Notes: generated from the letters alone by a model not told the origin. A stretch of DNA of 38,403 nucleotides from Thermoanaerobaculia bacterium (GCA_028066595.1 JALCBJ010000061.1:1-38403); one strand, 5' to 3'; numbered from the stretch's first letter, positions 1 through 9,508 are shown. Translations and numbers: made by a program.

Positions 1-23
1 TGAGAACCTCGGTAGGCCGTTGC

Positions 24-632
24 TTATTCCCTGAACTTGTCAATCGGCACACTAGCATCACGCTTGATGCTGCCGAAATCGGCCGCCTTCCAGCGGGATT
101 CCTCCACGTCCCACGTCGCATTCATGGCAAAGCAGTGCGCGTGCAGATGCGGGTCCGGCGTGCCGTCGACAGGCCGGCTCGTGAAATGCACAAACTCGCC
201 CCACACCATGTTGCTTGTCGTACGGGATTCGAAGCGCCCGTCCGTGCGTACTCGCGTCTCGCTGTCCTGCTCCAGCTCCCGCATCGTCTCTTCCACCGAG
301 CGGCGGAACGCATGCAGGATGCGGTCATCGCGGGTCAGCGCGAATACCGCCGACACACCCTTCGGGCAATGAAAGTTGAAGTCGTAGCCAACGCGCCGCT
401 TCGCATTCATGCGCGGGGTCAGCTGCTCTCCACTTGTCGGGTGATGGTTGTCGCACAGCGCATGGAACGCCTCGCGCGTCACCTCACCGGAAAGGCCAAG
501 CAACTCCGCAGCGCGGCCGCCCCAGCTTCCCGCCAGCTCCTCGCCGTCCAGATAGTAGTCTCCCGGCGCCAGCGCCCGGTCGAAGTACGACTTCGCCGCT
601 GTGCCAGATTGAGACGGTACGATCCTCAGCAT
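24..632 (-). pseudogene. Truncated MobF/TrwC-family conjugative relaxase (N-terminal fragment)
   Basis: The 202-residue product matches the N-terminal half of a TrwC-type relaxase, which nicks and covalently binds plasmid or ICE DNA at oriT. Visible hallmarks are the candidate catalytic Tyr16 in AAKSYF, a DYYLDG stretch at residues 25-30, and the metal-binding HUH signature with His162, His164 and His166 (PHLHAHCFAMNAT). After AADFGSIKRDA the family sequence should continue for another hundred or so residues of relaxase domain and usually a helicase. Here it turns into about nine unrelated residues and a TAA stop. I read this as a truncated remnant of a mobile element. A start at 632 is plausible because GGGAGGG lies upstream. 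The family call is strong; loss of function is inferred from the missing C-terminus. Confidence 0.75.
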
Positions 633-805
633 CGGACCGCCCTCCCGAACTCAATGCGAGTTCCTGGCGGTGACGAACTGTCCCATTGGGAGACAGTCCT
701 GGCATCAAGCTCTGCCGCAAGCTCCTGAAGTTTGGGGACAATCTCAAGGATGGCGATCCGTGTCTCAACAGCCAGCAGGTTCGCAACCCACTCGGTTTGG
801 TCCCC
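626..805 (-). pseudogene. Startless coding-like frame upstream of the relaxase
   Basis: The minus strand has an open frame ending in TGA at 626-628, overlapping the relaxase start by 7 nt. Its translation looks coding, with a helix-like segment (AVETRIAILEIVPKLQEL) and a WDSSSPPGTR tail. No start codon with a ribosome binding site is visible. Around 795-810 it runs into a region whose plus strand reads as a membrane protein. It may be the 3' end of a small gene that sat upstream of the relaxase in the mobile element, cut at a recombination junction. I do not recognise the family. Confidence 0.35.
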
Positions 806-811
806 CTTCAG

Positions 812-1126
812 ATGACCTACGACGGCGACAACTTCGACATCGCATCGGGAATCTTGGCGCTGGTCGTCGGCGCTCTTCTCTTCACAGGAGTTGTGGGCCG
901 GCGGGTAGCTCTAGCGTTCAACTGGATCGGCCTCGCCCTCCTCGTGCGCGTTGTTTCCATCGCCATCCTGTCGAGTCCGGTTCCTTTCCGCACCTACGGA
1001 CACGAGCCGGTGCTACAGGTCGCGTTCTTCGTACCGACGACCTGGATCCTCGCCATCTGTGTCGCCGCAGCTCTGCTGGGCCACCTCTTGCTCTTTCGCC
1101 GTCTGCGAATGTCTCCGCGGGAATAG
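812..1126 (+). pseudogene. C-terminal remnant of a multi-pass membrane protein
   Basis: From about 797 the plus strand encodes a hydrophobic protein with three likely membrane spans (around IASGILALVVGALL, LAFNWIGLALLVRVVSIAIL and WILAICVAAALLGHLLLF) and a short basic tail. From memory it resembles the C-terminal half of an uncharacterised membrane-protein family carrying a QMTxxGxNFDI motif before the first of these spans; this match was not searched. The family-like sequence (LVPLQMTYDG) seems to start before the first ATG at 812. The usual preceding spans are missing and no good ribosome binding site is seen. I therefore read it as a 5'-truncated copy abutting the relaxase remnant. It could still be expressed as a 104-residue protein from 812. 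Confidence 0.5.
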
Positions 1127-1171
1127 TGTCCCGACGAGAACGAGGCTCGAGACCGTCGAGTGCTGATGGCG

Positions 1172-3391
1172 TTACGGCAGGACTCGGAAGTTCATGGACG
1201 ACGCGACCCCGTCCGGTGAGCGGACCTCCAGGAAGTAGTTCCCAGGGCGCAATCCCCCGGCAGCAAGCCATCCCGCCAGCTGGGTTTGGCGATCCACGCG
1301 CGTCGGCAGGAGCTGAAGGTCCTCGAGAGCGTCGGTCGTGTGTGCGACGCCGTCGTCGCCGAAGATGGTAGTGGTCCAGCCATCAGTCGTTTCCGAGTCG
1401 AGCTCATATCCGATGACGGCAACCCGCATCGATTCGCCGTCTCGTACTCCGGGTGCGGCCATGGGTACGAATGGCTCTCCGCCCAACAGAAACGGGTAGA
1501 CGACCTGGCCCTCGCCGGCGACGGCTCGATTCGTATCCTGGCGGACCATCAGCCACGAACGGTCGTCCGGTGCGCCGTTCTGCACCGCGAAGGGAGAGAG
1601 GAGACTCGGCCCGTTCTGCCAATCCGGGACGTCCAGAGTGTGGCTCAAGACGGTCGTCCTTCCATCTCCGGGATCGCGTACGAGGACACGCAAACGGTGC
1701 CTACCCGGACTCAGGCGTAGGTGGCCGTAGAACTTGATGCCTCGATGTTGCCGCAGGATTGGTCGGGTCGTGCGAAGCTGTTGCGTCGCAAAGTCTGCGA
1801 TCTCCCCCGACCGATCGCTGGCGTAGATGTAAACCTCTAGCTGCAGCTCATCCGGTGTGTCCGCCGGACGGCGGAGCCACGAAGCGCCGGCCACTTCGAG
1901 GATGATGGGTACGTAGGACGCGTTCTCACCGGCACGAAATGCTGCCGACAGCAAGCTCACAGCCAGCTCTTCCTTGGGCTGGGGAGCAGTGAGTGTCTCC
2001 GAAGTCAGGAGGGCGCGCTCCAAGGGCGGTAGATCGGCGAAGGGCCGGGGTGCGAAGTAGCCTTCGCGGTGATGGACGCGGCCACCTCGGGGCAAAGCTC
2101 CGACCTCCACGCGCAGCCGACGAAAGGCTCCATCTTCGGCTAGCTCGCCCGGGTAGAACGAGAGCAGGTAGGTTACGGAGCTACGGTGCAGGAGGCGCTT
2201 CAGTCCGGCGGACAGATCGTTCGCGTCGTGGAGTAGTTCCCCACCCGTGGAGTCTGCGAGCCAGAACAAGCTGTCGCGACCGCCGCGGTGCGCTGCATCA
2301 GTCGCCGCTTCTTCGTCGGCACGGGCGCCGGAGCGCAGTCCGCCGACGTCCACCGAGTGCAAGCGGGCGCCGGCGCGAGTGAAGATCCTCGCCATATCCG
2401 TCACGTCCGCCTGCAAGGTGCTGTTACCAAAGGTATCGTCCGGATCCACTAACCAGTAGGCGCCTTGCTCGCGGCGAGCTTGATCCGCTCGCCCATCGGT
2501 CGCCGGTGCAGAGACGTCACGACCGAAGATCAAGCTGCTGTCGAAGCCCTCCGAGAAGACCACGACGTGCTTGTCGCCCTGCAGCTCACCGAGCGAGCCG
2601 GCCAAAGCTGCGAGGGAACGGGTCCAATCGGAGATGCGTCCCCGTTCGAAGCTTTGTTCCACGCGCCGACGCTGGCGTCGGAACAGATCCAGTTGCTCCT
2701 CCAAGATGCGGTCGAACTGGCCGCGCGTGCCCGGATCGTGGCTTGCTGCCGGGTTCGACGAGGGACGCTCCAAGACGAAACGCAAGGGGTCGCCGGAGGC
2801 CGGCCCGGTCAGTCCCGGTTGCCCCAAAGTGTCTACTGCTCGCGCCAGCTGCGCCCGATCGGTAGTGAAGGTGACCAGCAAGCGCGCACCCTGCTCCGCC
2901 GAGATCGTGGCGACTGCCACGAGGTCGCCGGGCGCCAGCTCGTGAAGAACGAAATCGAGGGCCGCGGCCCTTGCCTTGACCACCGACGCAGGGCGCGCAA
3001 AGGAGAGATCGAAGAGCAACAGGAGCTTGCGGCGGGCCGCAGCGGGCAGGTCGTCCGCGGCCATCGAATCAGCGGGTGGGTTCGGGTCGGCAGTAACCGC
3101 GCTGGAGACGATCTGGGCGTGGTCGATCACCTCCACCCGTTCCAGAGTGCGCTCCTCGCCTTCGTCCCAGAGCCGAAAATCGCTCGCGTCAAGATTCCGG
3201 ATCGGCTCGCCGCGGCGATCGGTGACGTGGACCGGCACTTGCACCAAGATCACCTGGCTCTCGCCTTCGAAACTCGGTGCGTCGGTATGGGCGTTCTGCG
3301 ATCGAGCCGGTGCCGTGGACAGGAACCACGATAGAGCCAAGCCGAGCGCAAGCCGAGGACTGAGGTATCTTGGGCACATCCTCGGCGTCAC
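1172..3391 (-). CDS. Secreted VWFA-related protein (acidobacterial type)
   Basis: A 739-residue exported protein with a signal peptide (hydrophobic ALGLALSWFLS, likely cleavage after ARS at residue 31). A short beta-rich domain follows (about 45-95, VHVTDRRGEPIRNLDASDF), then a von Willebrand A-like domain (about 120-385) and beta-sandwich-like C-terminal regions. The MIDAS position reads D128-L-S130-F-A132, so it is degenerate and metal-dependent adhesion is uncertain. It is colinear with the protein at 17602-19713, including LLVTFTTDR near the VWA and HRLRVLVRD near the C-terminus, so the two are paralogs. The chosen GTG lies 6 nt after the stop of the upstream gene; ATG at 3379 is an equally good start. 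The two genes probably form one transcript. Substrate or partner is unknown. Confidence 0.85.
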   Translation of the reverse strand: MTPRMCPRYLSPRLALGLALSWFLSTAPARSQNAHTDAPSFEGESQVILVQVPVHVTDRRGEPIRNLDASDFRLWDEGEERTLERVEVIDHAQIVSSAVTADPNPPADSMAADDLPAAARRKLLLLFDLSFARPASVVKARAAALDFVLHELAPGDLVAVATISAEQGARLLVTFTTDRAQLARAVDTLGQPGLTGPASGDPLRFVLERPSSNPAASHDPGTRGQFDRILEEQLDLFRRQRRRVEQSFERGRISDWTRSLAALAGSLGELQGDKHVVVFSEGFDSSLIFGRDVSAPATDGRADQARREQGAYWLVDPDDTFGNSTLQADVTDMARIFTRAGARLHSVDVGGLRSGARADEEAATDAAHRGGRDSLFWLADSTGGELLHDANDLSAGLKRLLHRSSVTYLLSFYPGELAEDGAFRRLRVEVGALPRGGRVHHREGYFAPRPFADLPPLERALLTSETLTAPQPKEELAVSLLSAAFRAGENASYVPIILEVAGASWLRRPADTPDELQLEVYIYASDRSGEIADFATQQLRTTRPILRQHRGIKFYGHLRLSPGRHRLRVLVRDPGDGRTTVLSHTLDVPDWQNGPSLLSPFAVQNGAPDDRSWLMVRQDTNRAVAGEGQVVYPFLLGGEPFVPMAAPGVRDGESMRVAVIGYELDSETTDGWTTTIFGDDGVAHTTDALEDLQLLPTRVDRQTQLAGWLAAGGLRPGNYFLEVRSPDGVASSMNFRVLP

Positions 3392-3397
3392 CCGAGG

Positions 3398-5950
3398 TCA
3401 GGGGTAGTAGCCCGAGAGGGTCTTGACCACTGCGCCGGCTCGATCGACGTCCAGCTGGATCTGGCGGAATCCGCTATTCTGATCGGTATTGGTCGACTGG
3501 TAGGTGATCAGGAGCTGGCTGCGCAGCTCGTCCTGGATGGCGCCGTACACAGGCGCCAGCTCCGAGATGTCGCGCAGGAAGTGCGCGGTGCCGCCCGTCT
3601 CCTCGGCCAGCCTCTGAAGCTTGGCACGGGCTGTCGGATCCCCGCCGAGACGAAAGCCGATGGGGTAGATCGTGACGCCGGCGCGGCGCGCGTAGTCGAG
3701 GGTTTGCGCGAAGTTGAATCGGCTCGATTCGTCATGTCCATCCGACAGCACGAGCAAGGCTCTCTGCCCTCGCACTCCGGCGAAGTAGTAGAGGGCGTAC
3801 ATGATGCTGTCGTAGAGAGCGGTCTGACCCTCGGGTGCCAGACCAGCCAGACCGCTCCCCAGAGCCGTGGCGTCGCTGGTCAGCTCCACGGCTAGGCGCG
3901 GAAAGGTGCTGAAGGGGATCACCGCCGCTCGGTCCTTGGGCCCGATGGCTTGTTGGAAGAACGACAGCGCGGCGCGTTTCACTTCGTCGAGGGTGCCCAC
4001 CATCGATGCCGAGCTGTCGATCAGCACTGCAACGTGGATCGGTAGGTCTTCCACCCGTTCGAAACGGCCGATGGTCTGCTCTACGTCATCCTCCAGCACC
4101 GTGAAGTCTTTCTTCTGGAGACCTCCGATCGGGCGGCCTTGAGAGTCGACCACCGACGTGTAGAGCTCGACGAACTGGATCTCGAGCTCGTCGACGTAGT
4201 CGGGGGAATTGAAGAATGCCAGGTCCTCGGTAGAGTTGCCGTCGGTGAGATAGGCCACCGCGCGCACGTACCCGGGAGCTCCACCGGCGGGCAAGACGAC
4301 CGGATGCACCCACGGCTCCTGAAAGAGAGTCGCGACCTTGGCTTCGTTCAGGAAGAACTCGACGCGGTCGAGACTTCGTCCTTCGGGGATCTCGATCTCT
4401 GCGCGGGCGCGCAGGCTTCGCTCGTAGGTTTTGTCGGGTCGTGGCTCGCGCAGATCGAGGATGAAGCGGTAGCCACCGCTGTTGACCAGGAGGTCGTCTT
4501 CTGCCAGGAGATTTCCGGAGCGATCGAGTCCCTCGACCCGCAAGGTATGCAGATCGGGGTACGGGCCAAGGTCGATCTGCACGCTATAAGGCGGGCGATT
4601 CTTGGTCAGCACCTCTTTGTCGTCGAGGAAGAAACGTACTTTGGTGATGTTCTCGCCCGCCAGCAGAGTATCGAAGCGGACGAACCCGGTCAGCAGATCA
4701 TCCTGCGGCGGCACGATGCGGATGCCGTCCTCGCCTGCCGCGACCGCCTCCGCGACCTCGCGGAACAGCTCCTCGGTCTCGGGATCGGAGTACGAGACCG
4801 CTTCGAACGCCTCGTCCGACATCGGCACTTCGATCCTCATGTCGCGCCGCCATTCCTTCTTGGAATGAAGATCGTCCACCTTCAGGATCAGCCGGTAGTT
4901 TCCCGGACGAAGGAAGCGCTGGAAGGCCAGCGGCAGATTCGTCGGTGCAGTCTCCGCCGGGAAGCCGAACTGGTAGCGAAAGCTCTCGAAGAGCTTGTCG
5001 TCTTTGATCACCTCGCCGGTGAGACGGAAGTCGTGAGACCGGTAGCCGGCGTACTCGCCGGTTCCCACGTCCGCCGCGGCCAGCTCCACCAGACCCTGCA
5101 CCACGGTTCTGTGCTGGTGTCGTCCGGGGTAGCCGAGATCGAGCTGGGCTTCCAGCAGCTCGGCGTCGGATTGCAGATCCGTCGAGTAGGCCTCGAAAGA
5201 GTAGATCCATTCGAGGCTCGAAGGACGAGGTTTCAGCAGCAGGCGAGCGATCTGTCGCTCGTACTCGTCGCCGTTGGAAATGATGAACTGTACGACTTGA
5301 AGCAGTTGGGCACCGTTGAGACAGTTGCGCAGCCGGTTGAGCGTAGCTTCCGAGCCGATACCCGAGGCCTGTGGACGCCAGAGCTTCGCCTCGCTCTTGC
5401 CCATATCTCGAGAAAGAAAGACCAGCGCCAAGCGCACGTCGGTCCAGTCGGTTCCATCGTAGAGCCAGACCTCGCCCGGAATGCGCGTGCCGGTGCACTT
5501 CACCTGGAAGGCGCTGCGGGGCGGGCCGTGCACCAGAAAGATCCGCGAGCGGTCGTCGGAGAGCGTCTGCCATTGCGACTTCGCCTCGGCCATGCGAACG
5601 GGCCACCGTTCTTTGAGCTCGTTGCGAACGGTGCGTGGATAGGGATCGCGAACACGCCAGAACTGTCGCTGGAACGCCTCTCGTTGATAGTCCTGGTCGA
5701 GGCTCAAGAAGAGCTTTCGCTCGACGCTGGAGATCAGCGGGTCGACCTCCATCAACCATTGGGTCCATCGAGCTCCCAAGGGTTGTGCACCCTCGGATTC
5801 CGGATTCGGCGCCGGTTCAGCGAACGATTCGGGTTCGTTCTTCGACACGGCGTCGGAAGACTCTGACGCCAGAGTCGGCAGGCTCAGCAGGCCGACCAGA
5901 ACGTAGATCGAGGCGGCGAGGCGGGACGAGCTGGGAGAATGTCGCATCAT
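3398..5950 (-). CDS. Secreted GWxTD-domain and von Willebrand A-domain protein
   Basis: An 850-residue exported protein. After a signal peptide (about 1-29) and an acidic, Pro-rich linker comes a GWxTD-type region (about 60-200) with WLMEVDPLIS, FWRVRDPYPRT and ELKERWPVRM. Beta-sandwich-like segments follow (about 420-600). A C-terminal VWA domain (about 635-830) has an intact MIDAS start D645-S-S647-A-S649 and the later LVLSDGHDESS motif. Of the four VWA-type proteins in this window it alone keeps the canonical DxSxS, so it is the best candidate for true metal-dependent ligand binding. Tandem ATGs at 5950 and 5947 leave the exact start open. It lies directly upstream of the VWFA gene ending at 1172. 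Its role at the cell surface or periplasm is inferred, not known. Confidence 0.85.
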   Translation of the reverse strand: MMRHSPSSSRLAASIYVLVGLLSLPTLASESSDAVSKNEPESFAEPAPNPESEGAQPLGARWTQWLMEVDPLISSVERKLFLSLDQDYQREAFQRQFWRVRDPYPRTVRNELKERWPVRMAEAKSQWQTLSDDRSRIFLVHGPPRSAFQVKCTGTRIPGEVWLYDGTDWTDVRLALVFLSRDMGKSEAKLWRPQASGIGSEATLNRLRNCLNGAQLLQVVQFIISNGDEYERQIARLLLKPRPSSLEWIYSFEAYSTDLQSDAELLEAQLDLGYPGRHQHRTVVQGLVELAAADVGTGEYAGYRSHDFRLTGEVIKDDKLFESFRYQFGFPAETAPTNLPLAFQRFLRPGNYRLILKVDDLHSKKEWRRDMRIEVPMSDEAFEAVSYSDPETEELFREVAEAVAAGEDGIRIVPPQDDLLTGFVRFDTLLAGENITKVRFFLDDKEVLTKNRPPYSVQIDLGPYPDLHTLRVEGLDRSGNLLAEDDLLVNSGGYRFILDLREPRPDKTYERSLRARAEIEIPEGRSLDRVEFFLNEAKVATLFQEPWVHPVVLPAGGAPGYVRAVAYLTDGNSTEDLAFFNSPDYVDELEIQFVELYTSVVDSQGRPIGGLQKKDFTVLEDDVEQTIGRFERVEDLPIHVAVLIDSSASMVGTLDEVKRAALSFFQQAIGPKDRAAVIPFSTFPRLAVELTSDATALGSGLAGLAPEGQTALYDSIMYALYYFAGVRGQRALLVLSDGHDESSRFNFAQTLDYARRAGVTIYPIGFRLGGDPTARAKLQRLAEETGGTAHFLRDISELAPVYGAIQDELRSQLLITYQSTNTDQNSGFRQIQLDVDRAGAVVKTLSGYYP

Positions 5951-6108
5951 GTGAAGATTCGTCCGCGGGACGGCGATGGATCACCATCGTCGTCACACGA
6001 GCTTCACATTCTACGAGTCCGCCCGACGCCGGTTCTAAACCCGGGTCGGGCTACAGGCGGTTGGGGATATGTCGCGGCCGGATTCCGTTCCGACTCACGA
6101 CTGTGGCG

Positions 6109-7830
6109 TCAGAGAACGGTCTCGCGGACCACTTCCTCTATGGTGGTGATTCCGTCGCGGATCTTCTGCAGCCCGGACCCGCGAAGAGTGATCATTCCGT
6201 TGTCCACCGCTTGCTCGCGTAGCTCCACGGAGCTTGCCCCGGAGAGAATGAGGTCGCGAACTTCGTTGTCGACCTTCATGACCTCGTACAGGCCGGTGCG
6301 GCCCTTGTAACCCGTGTCGCCGCACTGCTCGCAGCCGCGCCCCCGGAAGAGCTTGAGGGTGCGAGCCTCGCGTTCGGTGAACCCTATCTGCATCAGCTCC
6401 TGGGGGTTGGACTCGATCGGCTCCTTGCAATAGGAGCAGATCCTGCGGATCAGCCGCTGCGCCACTACCAGATGAACTGACGTGGCCACCAAGAATGGCT
6501 CGATGCCCATGTTCATCAGGCGGTTGATGGTCGAGGGCGCATCGTTGGTGTGCAGGGTCGAGAGCACGAGGTGACCGGTGAGAGCGGCCTTGATGGCCAC
6601 CTCGGCGGTCTCGAAGTCGCGGATCTCGCCCACCAGTACGGTATTCGGATCCTGACGCAAGAAGGACCGCAGCGCGGCCGCGAAGTTGAGCCCGATGGAC
6701 TCTTTCATCTGCACCTGATTGATACCCGGCAGATTGAACTCCACCGGATCCTCGGCGGTCATGATGTTGGTTTCCGGCGTGTTGACGTTGGCCAGCGCCG
6801 AGTAGAGCGTGTTGGTCTTGCCCGAGCCCGTCGGGCCCGTCACCAGCACCATGCCGTAGGGCTGCGAGATGGCGTGCTCGAAATCACGCAATGACTCGGG
6901 CTCGAACCCGAGCTTCGTCATGTCGAGCATCAGGTTGTCTTTGTCGAGCAGGCGCAGGACGATCTTCTCGCCGAAGATCGTCGGCAACACGGATACTCGG
7001 TAATCGAGCTCTTTGTCCTTGCTGTCGATCTTGGTCTTGATCTTGATGCGCCCGTCCTGAGGTAGACGCTTCTCGGCGATGTCGAGCTTGGCCATGATCT
7101 TGAGGCGGGACGTGATGGCCTCGCGCAGTCGCAGCGGAGGGTGCATGACCTCGTACAGGATCCCGTCGACGCGGTAGCGCACCCGATATTTCTTCTCGTA
7201 TGGCTCGATGTGAATGTCGGAGGCGCCCCGTTTGATGGCGTCCGTGAGGATGATGTTGCACAGCCGGACCACCGGGGCTTCGTCCGACTCCTCCTCCAGC
7301 GAGTCGATGTCGAACTCTTCGGGCTCTTCGTCGAGAATTTCGAGGTCGCCGCCGGCGGCGTCCTCGTCGAGCTCCTCCATGACCTTTTTCAGCTCGAGGG
7401 CGTGCGTCGCGCCGTAGTACTTCTCGATCGCCTGACGAATGGCCGACTCCGAAGCGATGACCGGCTCGACGTTGTAGCCGGTCATGAACTTGATGTCGTC
7501 CATGGCGAAGACGTTGGTGGGGTCGAGCATGGCGATGGTGACCTTGGCACCTGCCTTCGACACCGGCATGATCGTGTACTTTCGCGCCACGTCCGCCGGT
7601 ATCAGCTTGACCACCGACTCGTCGATCTCCACCTGGGCCAGGTTGATGGCGGAGACCCGGAACTGCTTCGACAGGAATTCGACCAGCTCCGGTTCGCTGA
7701 TGAGCCCCATGTTCACCAAGTTGGAGCCGATACGGCCGCCCTCTTCCCGCTGTTTCGCCAGAGCCTGTTTCAGCTGGTCCGGCGTCAGCTTGCCCGACTT
7801 GACGAGCAGCTCACCCAATCTGTCGCTCAT
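6109..7830 (-). CDS. pilB: Type IV pilus assembly / type II secretion ATPase, PilB/GspE family
   Basis: A 573-residue cytoplasmic hexameric ATPase that powers pilin polymerisation. It has an N-terminal MshEN-like domain (about 1-150), an acidic linker (about 150-190) and the secretion ATPase core. Motifs are Walker A GPTGSGKT at 332-339, an Asp-box region with TAEDPVEF, Walker B with VLVGEIRD near 398-405, and a His box LSTLHTND near 423-430. The zinc-binding pairs are C465-x2-C468 and C500-x2-C503. The zinc pairs and the N-terminal domain favour PilB over PilT. The start is supported by AGAGGA a few bases upstream. No pilC, pilT or pilin genes adjoin it, so pilus versus type II secretion cannot be decided from context, although the length and domain order suit PilB. 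Confidence 0.93.
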   Translation of the reverse strand: MSDRLGELLVKSGKLTPDQLKQALAKQREEGGRIGSNLVNMGLISEPELVEFLSKQFRVSAINLAQVEIDESVVKLIPADVARKYTIMPVSKAGAKVTIAMLDPTNVFAMDDIKFMTGYNVEPVIASESAIRQAIEKYYGATHALELKKVMEELDEDAAGGDLEILDEEPEEFDIDSLEEESDEAPVVRLCNIILTDAIKRGASDIHIEPYEKKYRVRYRVDGILYEVMHPPLRLREAITSRLKIMAKLDIAEKRLPQDGRIKIKTKIDSKDKELDYRVSVLPTIFGEKIVLRLLDKDNLMLDMTKLGFEPESLRDFEHAISQPYGMVLVTGPTGSGKTNTLYSALANVNTPETNIMTAEDPVEFNLPGINQVQMKESIGLNFAAALRSFLRQDPNTVLVGEIRDFETAEVAIKAALTGHLVLSTLHTNDAPSTINRLMNMGIEPFLVATSVHLVVAQRLIRRICSYCKEPIESNPQELMQIGFTEREARTLKLFRGRGCEQCGDTGYKGRTGLYEVMKVDNEVRDLILSGASSVELREQAVDNGMITLRGSGLQKIRDGITTIEEVVRETVL

Positions 7831-7933
7831 AGAGATTCCTCTTGGCGGTCTGGTATGGATCCAAAAAAACTGTGTGTAACGAAACGAATCCTGTGCCGGC
7901 GTCGATCCGCCGGCCGCTGGACGATCATCAGCC

Positions 7934-7966
7934 TATCCGGGTGGGGGAGCCGAACACGCCCGGATA
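7934..7966 (-). terminator. Inverted repeat downstream of waaC
   Basis: Eight-base arms TATCCGGG (7934-7941) and CCCGGATA (7959-7966) flank a 17-nt loop in the 150-nt gap between the waaC stop and the pilB start. It could end the heptose operon transcript or shield pilB from read-through. It has no T-tract, so this is a weak call. Confidence 0.3.
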
Positions 7967-7980
7967 CTGGCAACTCATAC

Positions 7981-9024
7981 TTACATTCTAGTACGGCAAT
8001 GAGCCAGGGCGCGACGCAGCACCATCCGCGGCGTCAGTTGCAGAAGACAGGCCTTCGGCTCATCGAACCGTTTGTAGCAGTACGAGCACGGTAGTTGTCG
8101 GAACGCGACACCGTCGGGATCGCCGTATGGACCGTTGCGTGCTGGGTCCGTCGGACCTATTAGACATAGTACCGGTGTGCCCAGGGCGTGGGCCAGATGC
8201 AATGGACCGGTATCGCCCCCGAGCAGCAGGTCGCTGCGTCGCAGGACCGCTGCCAGTACCCGGAAGTCGAACGTCGGTACCGTTCGTGCCGCGCCTTCCG
8301 AGGCCGCGACGACCCGTTCTGCGAGGTGCTCCTCGCCTGGGGCCAACAGGACTCTCACGTCGGCGCCGGTCTCGCGACTCAGTCCACGGGCGACTTCCCC
8401 GAACCAATCCGCGGGCCAGGTCTTGCTAGCCCAGCCGGCCCCGGCCTGGATCGAGACCACCGGCCGGCCAGCGGTACGCAGCGCATCCAGCTCTTCGACC
8501 AGTGGCGTGGCGAAGGCGGGAGGAGATGGCAGGAGGCGATCACCGCCGAAGTCGACGGGATCGGTCTCGACGTCGAGCGGGCCGAGGAGGGCGAGTGCCT
8601 TGTCCACTGCGTGGACGGCACCTCCGAGCGCGACGGTCTCCTTCACCCAGACTGCGCTCGATGATTCCCGTCGGTCGGCGCGTGCGGCTCCGATGATCCG
8701 CGGCGCTCGCGACCATCGCGCCAGGAGTGCGCCCTTGTGGTTTCCCATGAGGTCGAACGTGACGTCGGCTCCGAAGCTCCTGAGCTCGCGCGAACAGCGA
8801 CGGATGTCGAGCCACGCGGTCAAGGGCGGCATCTTGCGCCAAGCCTTGGAGCGCACGGGGATCAGGCGGTCGATGTCGGGATGTCCTTCGAGCAGGGGTG
8901 CCCAGACCTCCTCCACCGCCCAGGCGATCTCCGCGTCGGGCCACTCGCGGCGTAGCGCGGTCAGCACCGGCAGGCAGTGGACGATGTCGCCCAGGGCGCT
9001 GGTACGGACTAGCAGGATCTTCAA
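7981..9024 (-). CDS. waaC: Lipopolysaccharide heptosyltransferase I (glycosyltransferase family 9)
   Basis: A 347-residue enzyme expected to transfer L,D-heptose from ADP-heptose to Kdo of the lipid A-Kdo acceptor at the inner membrane. It begins with the family pattern KILLVRTSALGDIVHCLPVL. A C-terminal nucleotide-sugar motif reads GGDTGPLHLAHALGTPVLCLIGPTDPARNGPYG. Length and both motifs match heptosyltransferase I better than II. The start is a TTG whose first bases overlap the stop of the upstream adenylyltransferase gene (TTGA), which implies translational coupling. It is the last gene of rfaE1-rfaE2-waaC, so precursor synthesis and use are co-transcribed. Confidence 0.88.
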   Translation of the reverse strand: MKILLVRTSALGDIVHCLPVLTALRREWPDAEIAWAVEEVWAPLLEGHPDIDRLIPVRSKAWRKMPPLTAWLDIRRCSRELRSFGADVTFDLMGNHKGALLARWSRAPRIIGAARADRRESSSAVWVKETVALGGAVHAVDKALALLGPLDVETDPVDFGGDRLLPSPPAFATPLVEELDALRTAGRPVVSIQAGAGWASKTWPADWFGEVARGLSRETGADVRVLLAPGEEHLAERVVAASEGAARTVPTFDFRVLAAVLRRSDLLLGGDTGPLHLAHALGTPVLCLIGPTDPARNGPYGDPDGVAFRQLPCSYCYKRFDEPKACLLQLTPRMVLRRALAHCRTRM

Positions 9025-9497
9025 GGCAAGGATCGAACCTTGGCGATGAGGTCGCTGGTGTTGTGGTCCTTGGGATCGCCCACCAGCGCCGTGCGCCCGC
9101 CATAGGCTCGCACCGTTTCGTATTCGGGTACCCTTTCGGGAGTGCCGTAGTCGGGTCCTTTGCAGTGCACGTCCGGACGCAGACGCTCCAGGAGTGGAGC
9201 TGGTGAATCGCCGTCGAAAACGACGACGTAGTCCACGGGCTCGAGAGCTGCCAGTAGCTCGGCCCTCTCGGCAGCCGGCACGACGGGACGTCCCGCCCCC
9301 TTCAGTGACGCGACGGAATCGTCGTCGTTGATCGCGACCACCAACAGATCTGCTTGCGCACGCGCATCCGACAGGTACCGAAGGTGTCCGACGTGCAAGA
9401 GGTCGAAATGTCCGTTGGCGAACGACACCGTTCGGCCCGCGGCGCGATGTTGCTCCAGCGCCAGCTCCAGCTCGTCAACTTCGAGATGCTGTCCCAT
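9021..9497 (-). CDS. rfaE2: D-glycero-beta-D-manno-heptose 1-phosphate adenylyltransferase (RfaE domain II)
   Basis: A 158-residue cytidylyltransferase-fold enzyme that adenylates heptose 1-phosphate to ADP-heptose for LPS core synthesis. The ATP-binding signature GHFDLLHVGH lies at residues 29-38, and a KGPDYG motif lies in the C-terminal half. The frame opens at a TTG at 9512, but ATG at 9497 is preferred because GAGGAG lies 6 nt before it, overlapping the TGA stop of rfaE1. In E. coli the kinase and adenylyltransferase are one protein (HldE); here they are two adjacent genes, as in many other phyla. The 3' end overlaps the waaC start by 4 nt. Confidence 0.9.
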   Translation of the reverse strand: MGQHLEVDELELALEQHRAAGRTVSFANGHFDLLHVGHLRYLSDARAQADLLVVAINDDDSVASLKGAGRPVVPAAERAELLAALEPVDYVVVFDGDSPAPLLERLRPDVHCKGPDYGTPERVPEYETVRAYGGRTALVGDPKDHNTSDLIAKVRSLP

Positions 9498-9508
9498 GGC
9501 GGTTCTCC

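Noticed and set aside
4139..5866. Long 575-residue open frame opposite the GWxTD/VWA gene
   Set aside because: It is a shadow of a well-supported gene; it lacks recognisable motifs and has no ribosome binding site of note. Long antisense frames are expected in high-GC DNA.
5949..6009. Eight-base inverted repeat ATGTGAAG/CTTCACAT spaced 45 nt upstream of the GWxTD gene as an operator
   Set aside because: One arm overlaps the start codon and the spacing is long; it could arise by chance and no second copy was seen.
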